NCBI GenBank assembly: GCA_937910835.1
Contig: CALEMG010000422.1
Coordinates: forward strand, 1-24,767
Length of the DNA: 24,767 nt
Origin: an uncultured Alphaproteobacteria bacterium
GTDB taxonomy: Bacteria > Pseudomonadota > Alphaproteobacteria > Sneathiellales > Sneathiellaceae
Reading direction: 5' to 3'
Shown here: positions 13,769 through 22,528 of the stretch, piece after piece
Layout of the letters: the number at the start of each line of letters is the position of its first letter
How positions within the stretch are numbered: the stretch's first letter is position 1
The notes under the pieces: model-generated
What the model saw: the letters and a program-made list of their open reading frames with translations, nothing else
Told to the model about the DNA's origin: nothing
Database searches by the model: none
Translations under genes and position numbers: made by a program

Positions 13769-15943
13769 ATGCAGATTGAGAACAAAAATGAAACATCCGA
13801 ACTGGAAGACGCCTCGGCGCCCTTCATTCCGCATCGCCCACTCCGGCCTGAAAAATCAGAAGGCGGTATCGCCTTCGAGGTTGTCTCGGAATATGAACCG
13901 GCCGGCGATCAGCCTGAAGCCATCAGCGACCTTGTCGCCGGCATAAAACAGCATGAAAAAGATCAGGTTCTTCTGGGCGTAACCGGTTCGGGAAAGACCT
14001 TCACGATGGCCAAGGTCATCGAGGAAATGCAACGACCAACGCTCATTCTTGCCCATAACAAAACGCTTGCCGCGCAGCTCTATGGCGAGATGAAGGCGTT
14101 TTTCCCTAATAACGCCGTTGAATATTTTGTCTCTTACTATGACTATTATCAGCCTGAGGCCTATGTCGCTCGGACGGATACCTATATTGAAAAAGACGCC
14201 TCGGTGAATGAGCAGATCGACCGTCTTCGCCATTCCGCTACGCGCGCGCTTCTTGAACGGGATGATGTTATCATCGTCGCCTCCGTGTCCTGTATTTACG
14301 GTATCGGTTCGGTTGAGACCTACAGTGAAATGACACTTGACTTGAAGGTCGGCAAGGAGTTCGACCGACAGAATCTACTCCGTCAGCTGGTGGAAATTCA
14401 GTACCGTCGCAATGATGCAAGTTTTACGCGCGGCACTTTCCGGGTACGCGGTGACACCATTGAGATTTTTCCGGCCCATTTGGAGGATCGCGCCTGGCGC
14501 CTCTCGCTTTTTGGTAATGAGTTGGAAAGCATCACGGAATTTGATCCCCTGACGGGAGAGAAAGCGGGCAGCCTTTCGGAAGTGCGCGTCTATGCGAACA
14601 GCCATTACGTGACGCCAAAACCAACATTAAAGCAGGCTCAGGAGAAAATTAAACAGGAACTCAAATCCCGCCTTGTCGAGTTCGAGGCTCAGAACAAGCT
14701 GCTTGAAGCGCAGCGCCTTGAACAACGAACCATGTTTGACCTTGAAATGATGGAAGCAACGGGCGCCTGCGCGGGTATCGAGAATTACTCACGCTATCTA
14801 TCCGGTCGCGGCCCAGGGCAGCCACCACCAACCTTGTTCGAATATCTGCCGGACAACGCCATGCTGATGGTTGACGAGAGCCATGTCACCGTCAGCCAGA
14901 TTGGCGCCATGTATAAAGGCGACTTCCGCCGTAAATCGACGCTCTCCGACTATGGCTTCCGCCTGCCCTCCTGCATGGACAACCGTCCGCTCAAATTTGA
15001 GGAATGGGAGGCTATGCGCCCGCAAACGGTATTCGTTTCCGCCACCCCTGGCCCATGGGAGTTAGAACGGACAGGTGGCGCATTTGTGGAGCAGGTCATC
15101 CGCCCAACGGGGCTGACGGACCCGGAATGTATTATCCGCCCGGTTGATCAGCAGGTAGACGACCTGATGCGCGAGAGCAAGCTATGCGCTGCAAAGGGCG
15201 AACGTGTGCTGGTCACCACATTAACCAAGAAAATGGCGGAGGATTTGACTGAGTATTTCCATGAAAACGGCATCAAGGTCCGCTATCTCCATTCGGATAT
15301 CGACACACTGGAGCGCATTGAAATCATTCGCGATCTTCGTCTTGGCACCTTTGACGTACTGGTCGGCATCAACCTGTTACGTGAAGGGCTGGATATTCCT
15401 GAATGTGCGCTTGTCGCCATTCTTGATGCGGATAAGGAGGGTTTCTTGCGCTCCTCCACCTCATTGATTCAGACAATCGGCCGCGCGGCGCGAATTGTGA
15501 ATGGCCGCGTCATCCTCTATGCGGACAAGATCACGAACAGCATGCAGTTCGCTCTCGATGAGACGAAGCGACGCAAGGACAAACAAGAGGCATTCAACGC
15601 AGAACACGGGATTACTCCCATGTCGATCCGGAAGAATATCGACGATGTCATGCAGAGCGTCTATGAACAAGATCATTATAACGTCAGCCTGGGTCTCGAC
15701 GACGCAAGTCATATGATCGGCCATAACCTTGAAGCCCATATCGAAGACCTTGAGAAGAAAATGCGCACAGCGGCCGGAGATCTGGAATTTGAAGAAGCGG
15801 CACGGCTGCGCGATGAGATCAAAAAGTTGCAGGACCGCGAGCTTGGCATCGGCGGCCCGAATAGCGGTCGCCCGCAGGGACGCTCAAGCAAAGGAAGGTC
15901 TGGCAGCGGCCATGTGCTTGGCGGGCGCTCCCGTAACAGCTAA
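13769..15943 (+). CDS. uvrB: Excinuclease ABC subunit UvrB
   Basis: UvrB is the damage-verifying helicase-like subunit of nucleotide excision repair; it works with UvrA and UvrC on DNA. The 724-residue product carries the Walker A motif GVTGSGKT (70-77), the beta-hairpin region YFVSYYDYYQPEAYVARTDT, the Walker B-like VDESHVT, helicase motifs including RVLVTTLTKKMAEDLTEY and QTIGRAARIVNGRVILYAD, and a C-terminal UVR domain (IEDLEKKMRTAAGDLEFEEA) that contacts UvrC. A Gly/Ser/Arg-rich tail of about 30 residues follows. No clear ribosome site or alphaproteobacterial LexA box (GTTC-N7-GTTC) was seen upstream. The stop overlaps the modA stop on the other strand. Confidence 0.98.
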   Translation: MQIENKNETSELEDASAPFIPHRPLRPEKSEGGIAFEVVSEYEPAGDQPEAISDLVAGIKQHEKDQVLLGVTGSGKTFTMAKVIEEMQRPTLILAHNKTLAAQLYGEMKAFFPNNAVEYFVSYYDYYQPEAYVARTDTYIEKDASVNEQIDRLRHSATRALLERDDVIIVASVSCIYGIGSVETYSEMTLDLKVGKEFDRQNLLRQLVEIQYRRNDASFTRGTFRVRGDTIEIFPAHLEDRAWRLSLFGNELESITEFDPLTGEKAGSLSEVRVYANSHYVTPKPTLKQAQEKIKQELKSRLVEFEAQNKLLEAQRLEQRTMFDLEMMEATGACAGIENYSRYLSGRGPGQPPPTLFEYLPDNAMLMVDESHVTVSQIGAMYKGDFRRKSTLSDYGFRLPSCMDNRPLKFEEWEAMRPQTVFVSATPGPWELERTGGAFVEQVIRPTGLTDPECIIRPVDQQVDDLMRESKLCAAKGERVLVTTLTKKMAEDLTEYFHENGIKVRYLHSDIDTLERIEIIRDLRLGTFDVLVGINLLREGLDIPECALVAILDADKEGFLRSSTSLIQTIGRAARIVNGRVILYADKITNSMQFALDETKRRKDKQEAFNAEHGITPMSIRKNIDDVMQSVYEQDHYNVSLGLDDASHMIGHNLEAHIEDLEKKMRTAAGDLEFEEAARLRDEIKKLQDRELGIGGPNSGRPQGRSSKGRSGSGHVLGGRSRNS

Positions 15944-16734
15944 TTCTCGAACGCGAGAAAGCCATACCGCCGGAGAATTTCTCGCCCTTCTTCAGACCGC
16001 ACAAATTTATAAAATAGATCGGTTGAATGGCCATCATTCCCTTTGATCTTCGCCATGGCATAGGAAATCGGAGGATGGGAATCTCGTGGGAACACCGCGG
16101 CAAGCTGAATATTCTTGGCAAGTCGCATATCTGTTTCATAGATGATCGCGAATGGCGCCTCTCCCCCGTCCACAAGGGCCAGAACCGCCCGGACATTGGG
16201 CAGCATAACCAAGTTATTCTTTACCTTATCCCATAGATTAAGGGATTGAAGTGATGCTTTTGCATAGGTGCCTGCGGGTACATGCGCAGGGTTGCCAATA
16301 GCCAGTCGTCCCGCCCCAAGAATGGCTGGAAACTTCTCGAACTGGAAAGGACTGGGAAGGTTGGCCTCGCTTGGGGCGACAAGGATCAGATTATTGGACG
16401 CAATTGTCGCCAGGCTTCCCTGCTGAATCAGTTCCGCCTGATCGAGATAATCCATCCAAGGCAAATTCGCAGAAATAAATATATCAGCCGGCGCACCTTC
16501 CTTGATCTGACGTGCTAGGGTTCCGCTTCCGGCGAAGGAGGCGATTACAGGAAATCCGGTTCGCTTTTCAAAGGCTGACCCAAGTGCGGAAACGGCCTCA
16601 GACGTGCTGGCTGCCGCGAAAACAACCACATCCTCTTCCGATGCATGCGCTGTCGCAGTAAATACAGTGAAGAGCAAAAGCAGCACCAATAACCGCTGCA
16701 AAAACATCTGATAGTATCCATAGGCCATCATCAC
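15940..16734 (-). CDS. modA: Molybdate ABC transporter substrate-binding protein
   Basis: This periplasmic binding protein captures molybdate or tungstate for a ModBC transporter. The 264-residue precursor has a signal peptide (hydrophobic VLLLLFTVFTATAHA, cleavage likely after AHA, about residue 31). The mature part starts with VVVFAAASTSEAVSALGSAFEK and continues with ASFAGSGTLARQIKEGAPADIFISA, GNPAHVPAGTYAKASL, GEAPFAIIYETD and REILRRYGF, all ModA family motifs. modB and modC are not adjacent, so it is an orphan here or is served by a distant transporter. It is divergent from the TraB/GumN gene with 92 bp between them. Confidence 0.93.
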   Translation of the reverse strand: MMMAYGYYQMFLQRLLVLLLLFTVFTATAHASEEDVVVFAAASTSEAVSALGSAFEKRTGFPVIASFAGSGTLARQIKEGAPADIFISANLPWMDYLDQAELIQQGSLATIASNNLILVAPSEANLPSPFQFEKFPAILGAGRLAIGNPAHVPAGTYAKASLQSLNLWDKVKNNLVMLPNVRAVLALVDGGEAPFAIIYETDMRLAKNIQLAAVFPRDSHPPISYAMAKIKGNDGHSTDLFYKFVRSEEGREILRRYGFLAFEN

Positions 16735-16826
16735 TTCGCCCCTTTTTCCGTCTACTACGTGAAAATAAGAAACTTTATGCTAGTCTAGGATTAATCCGGC
16801 GCATTCGCAATCGACGAGGCTTATCA

Positions 16827-17756
16827 ATGACAATGCTAATAAGGCTTTTCTTTGCCTTTACTTTTCTGCTCCTGTCCACGGGCTCGTCATCCCCTGTTCT
16901 CGCCAAACCGCTCCCGCCGGAAAACTGCGTGGATCGACCATTTGATGAGGGACGGCTCTGGAAGGTATCGCGAGAGGACGTACCGCCGAGCTATATTTTT
17001 GGCACCATGCATTCCCGAGATCCACGCATTCTTCACCTTCCCGGAGTCGTCATGCAGGTTTTTATTGCCTCCAGCACGGCAATTTTCGAAACCTCCCTGA
17101 AGGATGACGAACTAGCCCGCAATCAGCAACGGCTACTTCTCAACCCCGGAGAAAGCCTGCGAGAAAAGGTCGGTTCCGAACGGTTCGATATGCTTGCCAA
17201 ACTTGTCGCACCCTATGGAATGGACCCTGGGACGCTCGACCGGGTAAAGGTCTGGGCAGCCGCAACGATTATAAGTCAGCCGCTGCCCGCCGGAGGAAAT
17301 AGTGGCCGCTCTTTAACCCTGCTCGATAAGGAACTTGAGAAATCAGCCCGAATAGCCGGAAAGCGCGTGAGCGCCCTCGAAAGCAATAAAGAGCAACTGG
17401 ATATTTTTGATTCCATGTCAGCAACCGTGCAACTTGAATATCTGGATCAAGCGATGGCGGAACATGCCAAACTCGATGAAGAACTCGAAAAAATGACGAG
17501 CTACTATCTTTCGGGCAATACGGGCTGGATTGCCTGCGATCTTGAGGAAACCCTTGAAGGCGTAAGTTCAGCGCTCAATAAAATCATGACGGCAGACCTT
17601 ATCTATATACGGAACCACCGCATGGTGGAACGGATGCTTCCCGAATTGGCACGCGGAAATGTATTTGTCGGCGTTGGCGCTCTTCATCTTCCGGGGGATG
17701 AGGGAATTCTCTCCCTTCTCAGGAAAAAAGGATTTACCATCGAGCGAAAATATTAG
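16827..17756 (+). CDS. TraB/GumN family protein with signal peptide
   Basis: The 309-residue protein starts with a signal peptide (hydrophobic LFFAFTFLLLSTG, probable cleavage near VLA-KP, residues 26-27). It carries the TraB/GumN hallmarks: WKVSREDVPPSYIFGTMHSRDPR near the N-terminus, with the GTMH motif at about 59-62, and VFVGVGALHLPGDEGILSLLRKKGF near the C-terminus with its GxxH motif. These paired motifs are shared with the Tiki metalloprotease superfamily, so a metal-dependent hydrolase in the periplasm or outer membrane is a reasonable inference. The bacterial substrates are unknown. The two neighbours are not obviously related in function. Confidence 0.9.
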   Translation: MTMLIRLFFAFTFLLLSTGSSSPVLAKPLPPENCVDRPFDEGRLWKVSREDVPPSYIFGTMHSRDPRILHLPGVVMQVFIASSTAIFETSLKDDELARNQQRLLLNPGESLREKVGSERFDMLAKLVAPYGMDPGTLDRVKVWAAATIISQPLPAGGNSGRSLTLLDKELEKSARIAGKRVSALESNKEQLDIFDSMSATVQLEYLDQAMAEHAKLDEELEKMTSYYLSGNTGWIACDLEETLEGVSSALNKIMTADLIYIRNHRMVERMLPELARGNVFVGVGALHLPGDEGILSLLRKKGFTIERKY

Positions 17757-17947
17757 CGACGAATTTCCAAATACACCGCGGTACCATGGTCACACCTTCG
17801 AACAAAACCACCATCCGGCCCGAAATGACGCTAGTTTAGCGCCTTTTCCCCTTTTACTGTTACCTAGCCATGTCTATATAACAACCAATTGTCTTCTTGG
17901 AACAGTGGTGACGGGATGAGTGTAACGGGAAATTATTCACGGGGTGT

Positions 17948-18931
17948 ATGCCCTATATGATGTACCTACAAGTAGCTGCTGGTCTGGTTATCCTTCTGGT
18001 TTGCGGTGAACTCCTTGTCCGGGGCTCGGTTGCCCTTGCCGAGCAGTTAGGCGTGTCCAAGCTGGTGATCGGCTTTACGATAATCGCATTTGGCACCTCG
18101 GCGCCGGAACTGGTGGTGTGTATTCAGGCCGCACTTGATGGCGCGCCGGGAATAGCCTTCGGCAATGTAATTGGCAGTAATATTGCCAATATTTTGCTGG
18201 TCATCGGTGTCCCGGCCCTGATCTATCCACTGGTCTGTGACACGCGTTCTGCACTGCGCGACTGCCTTATCATGGTTTCCGGCTCCATCCTCTTCATGGT
18301 TCTGGCATGGAATGGTGTAATCCAATTCTGGCAAGGCGCTCTTCTTGTCGGCTTCCTTGCCGCCGTCGTGCTCAGATCCTATTACCGCGCCCGCAAAGAG
18401 GGCGACGAAGGTGCGGAAGAGGCCTTGGAAGAGTATGAACAGAATATGCCGAAAAACATTTTCGTCAGCATAATTTTTGTTCTGATGGGCCTTCTCGGCC
18501 TGATACTTGGCTCCCACTTGCTTGTGCAGGGCGCAGAAACCATTGCCAGAATTGCCGGCGTGTCGGACGAAATCATCGGCCTGACTCTTGTCGCGCTTGG
18601 CACCTCTCTCCCCGAACTCGCCACTTCGATCATCGCTGCGTTTCGCCGTCATGGGGATGTTGCAATCGGGAATGTCCTTGGGTCCAACCTGTTCAACATC
18701 ACCGGCATCATAGGCGCAACCGCAATCGTCGAGCCGATGCAGGCGCCAATGCAGGTCTTACATTTCGATTTGTGGATAATGCTATTTGTGTCACTTCTCA
18801 TGATCCCGATTTTTATTTCCAAAAGACCCATCGGACGGGTTTTGGGCGGCGCCTTTTGCATTGCCTATGTCGCCTATGTCACGGCGCAGTTTTATGGTAT
18901 GTCTGGCGTCTATGCCGCACCGGTGCACTAA
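17948..18931 (+). CDS. Calcium/sodium antiporter (CaCA family, YrbG-like)
   Basis: The 327-residue inner-membrane protein has about ten hydrophobic segments in two inverted halves. Each half contains a CaCA alpha-repeat: GFTIIAFGTSAPELVV with GNVIGSNIANILLVIG in the first, and GLTLVALGTSLPELATSI with GNVLGSNLFNITGIIG in the second. The acidic residues of the two GTSxPEL motifs bind the ion in known structures. A charged cytoplasmic loop (EGDEGAEEALEEYEQ) separates the halves. It would export Ca2+ in exchange for Na+ or H+. The start could be the ATG at 17948 or the one at 17957. No regulator or partner is evident. Confidence 0.94.
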   Translation: MPYMMYLQVAAGLVILLVCGELLVRGSVALAEQLGVSKLVIGFTIIAFGTSAPELVVCIQAALDGAPGIAFGNVIGSNIANILLVIGVPALIYPLVCDTRSALRDCLIMVSGSILFMVLAWNGVIQFWQGALLVGFLAAVVLRSYYRARKEGDEGAEEALEEYEQNMPKNIFVSIIFVLMGLLGLILGSHLLVQGAETIARIAGVSDEIIGLTLVALGTSLPELATSIIAAFRRHGDVAIGNVLGSNLFNITGIIGATAIVEPMQAPMQVLHFDLWIMLFVSLLMIPIFISKRPIGRVLGGAFCIAYVAYVTAQFYGMSGVYAAPVH

Positions 18932-18956
18932 GAAATTAAATCGGAACATCGCGTGA

Positions 18957-19715
18957 ATGCCAAATAACGTCTTAATTACAGGAGCTGGCCAGCGTATCGG
19001 CCGCGCCATTGTCAGGGCCTTTGCCGATAATGGCTGGGGAATCGCGCTACACTATCACCAATCAAGATCGGAAGCCGAAGCATTAAGAAATGATCTTTCC
19101 AAATCCGGAGTACAGGTCATGCTTGTCAAAGCCGATCTGACGGACGCAACCGATGTTGCCAAAATCATTCCTGCAGCGACCGACACCCTCGGACCGTTAA
19201 ACTGCCTGGTGAATAATGCGGCCTTGTTTGAGAAAGATACGATTGCTGACGTGACGGTTGAAAGCTTCCACAAGCATCTCGACACGAACCTTCTGGCGCC
19301 TATGCTGCTCACTCAAGGCTTTGCCCGGCAGCTCCCCAAGGGAGTGCAAGGCAATATAGTCAATATCGCAGATCAGCGGGTTTTCAACCTGCGCCCGGAG
19401 TTCATGTCCTACACCTTAAGCAAAACGGGGCTCTGGACGCTTACACAGACAACAGCAATGGCGCTCGCCCCGCATATCCGCGTCAATGCCATTGGGCCCG
19501 GGCCTACCCTGGCAAATACAAGACAGACGGCGGCGCAATTCAAACAGCAGCAAGAATCAGTTCCCTTAGGGTATGGTCCGACACCTGAGGAAATCGCCCT
19601 CGCGGTCCAGTTTATCCTGACGGCGAAATCGATGACAGGTGAGTTTGTTTCCCTTGATGGTGGCCAGCATCTACCAATATATCAAAGTGAGGCGAAAGAA
19701 GGTGCGCATGAATAA
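18957..19715 (+). CDS. SDR family oxidoreductase, pteridine-reductase (FolM/PTR1) type
   Basis: The 252-residue protein is a short-chain dehydrogenase with the cofactor motif TGAGQRIG (8-15); the Arg in TGxxxR is typical of pteridine reductases and NADPH use. It has NNAA at 86-89 and the active-site segment NIADQRVFNLRPEFMSYTLSK. The usual catalytic Ser is absent. Instead Asp139, Tyr152 and Lys156 match the spacing of the PTR1 triad (Asp181-Tyr194-Lys198). The product probably reduces dihydropteridines such as dihydrofolate or dihydromonapterin. The gene overlaps folB by 8 bp, which supports a folate or pterin role. The FolM assignment is an inference. Confidence 0.88.
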   Translation: MPNNVLITGAGQRIGRAIVRAFADNGWGIALHYHQSRSEAEALRNDLSKSGVQVMLVKADLTDATDVAKIIPAATDTLGPLNCLVNNAALFEKDTIADVTVESFHKHLDTNLLAPMLLTQGFARQLPKGVQGNIVNIADQRVFNLRPEFMSYTLSKTGLWTLTQTTAMALAPHIRVNAIGPGPTLANTRQTAAQFKQQQESVPLGYGPTPEEIALAVQFILTAKSMTGEFVSLDGGQHLPIYQSEAKEGAHE

Positions 19716-20121
19716 GACTACGACTGCCAATGTTCTTTATCCCGGACAAATGCCCCGGCCGACCTCAACGCATAAGGTTTTTATCAACGACCTTATGGTG
19801 GACATGCTGATCGGCGTTTACTCGCATGAGAAATCCACGCCGCAACCCGTTCGCTTTAACATTGAGATGACGGTTACCGATTCCCATACCCCTCTCGCCG
19901 ATAACTACAAGAATGTGGTTTGCTACGAGACCATCTCGAATCACGTCACCAGCATGGCAAAAAGCGAGCATGTTAACCTCGTCGAGACACTCGCCGAGAA
20001 GGCCGCGGCAATCTGCCTTGAACATGAAAGGATTAGCCTAGTGACAGTAAAAGTTGAGAAGCTTAACGCCATCAAAAACACGACAAGCGTTGGCGTTGAA
20101 ATTATTCGCGGAAAGTCTTAA
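19708..20121 (+). CDS. folB: Dihydroneopterin aldolase FolB
   Basis: FolB converts 7,8-dihydroneopterin to 6-hydroxymethyl-7,8-dihydropterin in folate synthesis. From the ATG at 19708 the protein is 137 residues, with a ~24-residue extension before the fold begins at KVFINDLMVDMLIGVYSHEK. Glu41 corresponds to the substrate-binding Glu. CYETISNHV and HVNLVETLAEKAAAICLEH are family motifs, and the Lys of TVKVEKLNAIK lies at the catalytic position. A longer open frame from 19639 overlaps the SDR gene and is rejected because the 19708 start has GAAGG upstream and gives the expected length. The 8-bp overlap suggests translational coupling to the SDR. Confidence 0.92.
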   Translation: MNKTTTANVLYPGQMPRPTSTHKVFINDLMVDMLIGVYSHEKSTPQPVRFNIEMTVTDSHTPLADNYKNVVCYETISNHVTSMAKSEHVNLVETLAEKAAAICLEHERISLVTVKVEKLNAIKNTTSVGVEIIRGKS

Positions 20122-20252
20122 GTCCGGCGAAGAAAACATAAAAATCGTAAAATTTGACGAAATCTCGGCAATAGTTGTGCACATTCCGGCGGAAACCCCT
20201 CAGTTCCCCTGCGATACCCGAAAAAAATTACGTTTTTCCCGGAACCTCTGGC

Positions 20253-20396
20253 TTGACTTTTAAAAATACTATATAATTCAAATAGTTATAAAATTGCTTA
20301 AAAATTAGGCAGTGTCGTCAAAGGCTAGGTTTACCACGCCCTGCAGCAGCATGTCAGAGGCTTATTCACAAAGTTTTCCACAGATATCGTGGATAG
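20253..20396. promoter_or_regulatory. AT-rich stretch plus DnaA-box-like cluster upstream of uvrC
   Basis: The 420-bp gap 20122-20542 has no gene. A very AT-rich block (20258-20307) is followed by TTATTCACA (20362-20370), a perfect match to TTATNCACA, then TTTTCCACA (20374-20382) three bases later. An inverted CTATCCACG (20388-20396) matches the box at 7 of 9 positions. This could be a DnaA-regulated uvrC promoter, a DnaA-binding locus, or less likely a replication origin. Confidence 0.4.
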
Positions 20397-20507
20397 TGTA
20401 AAAAAACTGTAACAGCAAAAATTGAAGGGATTTTTTTCATCTCTAATGTCTCATATGAATAAGGGGGTTAGAGTGTTTTACTGAAAATCGTTTTAAGTCC
20501 ACCTACT

Positions 20508-20525
20508 AAGCTATCGTAGCTTTTT
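20508..20525 (+). terminator. Short hairpin with T-run just before uvrC
   Basis: AAGCTA pairs with TAGCTT across a TCG loop, followed by more T, ending 17 bp before the uvrC start. It is weak for a terminator (6 bp, AT-rich) and could act as an attenuator or be chance. Confidence 0.25.
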
Positions 20526-20542
20526 ACGAACTGATAACGTTA

Positions 20543-22456
20543 ATGATGCAGCAAAGTTCAGAATCGACCGACGACAACAGCGAATCACCTTTCCGCCGTG
20601 GCGCTAGAGTGATCGAACGATTCCTAAAAAACCTTCCCACCTCCCCCGGCGTATACCGCATGATAGATGCAGCGGGTCAGGTTCTCTATGTCGGTAAGGC
20701 CAAGAATCTGAAAAACCGGGTCAGCTCCTATGTGAAGACGGCGGGTCAGTCGACGCGCATTATGCGCATGGTTTCGCTCACCCGCTCCATGGAATTTGTC
20801 TCGACCCATACCGAAGTGGAGGCGCTGCTCCTCGAAGCCAATCTGATCAAGAACCTGAAACCTCGTTATAATATCATCCTGCGGGACGACAAATCCTTTC
20901 CCTATATCCTGATTACCGGCGATCATGAATGGCCGCAAATCACCAAGCATCGCGGCGCAAGGTCCCGCAAGGGCGAATATTACGGCCCCTTTGCGTCCGC
21001 CGGTGCCGTGAATGAGACACTCGCGACATTTCAACGGCTGTTCCCATTACGCTCCTGCTCAGACTCCGAATTTCAGAACCGCACCCGCCCCTGCCTGCAA
21101 TATCAGATCAAACGCTGCTCTGGCCCCTGCGTAGGACTCATCAGCCGTGAAGACTATCTCGATGTCGTGGATGAGGCCCGAAGCTTTCTCTCAGGCAAGA
21201 GCCATATGCTGCAGGAAAAGCTTGCGGACCGGATGCAGGCAGCGAGTGATGCGCTTGATTTCGAGCAAGCTGCCATTCAGCGTGACCGACTCAAAGCAAT
21301 GGCACATATCCAGTCGAAGCAAACGATTAACCTACCCAGCGTCGAGGAAGTCGATGTCATCGCAGCCTATCAGGAAGGAGGTCAGACCTGTGTTCAGGTC
21401 TTTTTCCTTCGTTCCGGGCAGAACTATGGTAATCGCGCCCATTATCCGACCCATAACAAAGATGACGATCCATCCGATATCTTGAGTGCCTTTATCGGCC
21501 AGTTTTATGACGGGAGAAGCGCCCCCCGGCGTATCTGGACAAGCCATGAACTCACGGATGCCGATCTGATCGGGGAGGCCTTGTCGATCGCATCCGAACG
21601 AGTCGTCAAGATTGAAACGCCAAAAAGGGGCGCAAAGCGGGAAATGGTCGAGCATGCGCTCTTGAATGCGAAAGGCGCCCTGCTGCGTCGCATGGCGGAA
21701 AATGCGACCCAGCGCAAACATCTGGAAGGCGTTGCGGCAGCATTTGGCCTTAACGAACCGCCCACCCGCATAGAAGTTTATGATAATAGCCATATTTCCG
21801 GCACCCATTCTGTCGGCGCGATGGTAGTCGCCGGGCCAGAGGGGTTTGAGAAAAAAGCCTATCGCAAGTTCAATATCAAAAATACTGCTCTCGCGCCCGG
21901 CGACGATTATGGCATGATGCGTGAGGTTCTGACACGGCGTTTTTCCCGCCTGCAAAAGGAGGACCCGGATAAGGCCGGGCCTGCTATTTCCGGCTCAAGG
22001 GAACAATGGCCTGATCTGATCCTGATAGATGGAGGCCAAGGACAGCTTAGCGTCGTACAGGAAGTTTTTGACGAACTTGAGATCAGTGATGTCGCTCTTG
22101 TCGGCATCGCCAAGGGACCCGACCGAAATGCCGGACGAGAGCGGTTCTTTATGACTGGAAAATCCCCTTTTTCACTCCCTGAGAAAGATCCTACTCTCTA
22201 CTTCCTGCAAAGACTTCGTGACGAGGTGCATCACTTCGCCATTTCAACGCATCGAGCGAAACGATCCCGGGCAATCGGACGATCTCCACTTGATGAAATT
22301 CCGGGTATCGGCGCCAAACGCAAGAAGGCGCTCCTCAACCGGTTTGGCTCTGCCAAGGGGGTCGAACAGGCGGCGTTGAGTGATCTGCAGGCGGTGGAAG
22401 GGATTTCCCGTGCAACCGCTGAAACCATCTATCAGTTTTTCCATGAAGAAAGCTGA
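20543..22456 (+). CDS. uvrC: Excinuclease ABC subunit UvrC
   Basis: UvrC makes both incisions in nucleotide excision repair. The 637-residue product has the GIY-YIG nuclease domain (SPGVYRMI with Tyr38, then LYVGKAKNLKNRV). Four cysteines at 172, 184, 192 and 196 match the spacing reported for the UvrC iron-sulfur site. The UVR domain (about 233-255) contacts UvrB. The RNase H-like nuclease domain contains EVYDNSHISGTHSVGAMVV and LILIDGGQGQLSV, and the C-terminal helix-hairpin-helix pair includes LDEIPGIGAKRKKALLNRFGS. The start has only a weak ribosome site. It leads a same-strand run with pgsA, mobB and moeA; the gap to pgsA is 72 bp. No LexA box was seen. Confidence 0.98.
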   Translation: MMQQSSESTDDNSESPFRRGARVIERFLKNLPTSPGVYRMIDAAGQVLYVGKAKNLKNRVSSYVKTAGQSTRIMRMVSLTRSMEFVSTHTEVEALLLEANLIKNLKPRYNIILRDDKSFPYILITGDHEWPQITKHRGARSRKGEYYGPFASAGAVNETLATFQRLFPLRSCSDSEFQNRTRPCLQYQIKRCSGPCVGLISREDYLDVVDEARSFLSGKSHMLQEKLADRMQAASDALDFEQAAIQRDRLKAMAHIQSKQTINLPSVEEVDVIAAYQEGGQTCVQVFFLRSGQNYGNRAHYPTHNKDDDPSDILSAFIGQFYDGRSAPRRIWTSHELTDADLIGEALSIASERVVKIETPKRGAKREMVEHALLNAKGALLRRMAENATQRKHLEGVAAAFGLNEPPTRIEVYDNSHISGTHSVGAMVVAGPEGFEKKAYRKFNIKNTALAPGDDYGMMREVLTRRFSRLQKEDPDKAGPAISGSREQWPDLILIDGGQGQLSVVQEVFDELEISDVALVGIAKGPDRNAGRERFFMTGKSPFSLPEKDPTLYFLQRLRDEVHHFAISTHRAKRSRAIGRSPLDEIPGIGAKRKKALLNRFGSAKGVEQAALSDLQAVEGISRATAETIYQFFHEES

Positions 22457-22528
22457 TTTCTACTCTTTAATTCGACTAGCCGCGTGCCTATACTGTTTTT
22501 TTCACCAGCCGTCTGCGTCACATAACCC

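Noticed and set aside
18047..18652. Minus-strand 201-codon open frame
   Set aside because: It is antisense to the Ca2+/Na+ antiporter, whose two alpha-repeats are intact.
20520..20545. Possible SOS box near uvrC (GAAC-N7-GTTA)
   Set aside because: The alphaproteobacterial LexA site is a direct repeat GTTC-N7-GTTC (or its complement); this has only one correct half. None was found before uvrB either.
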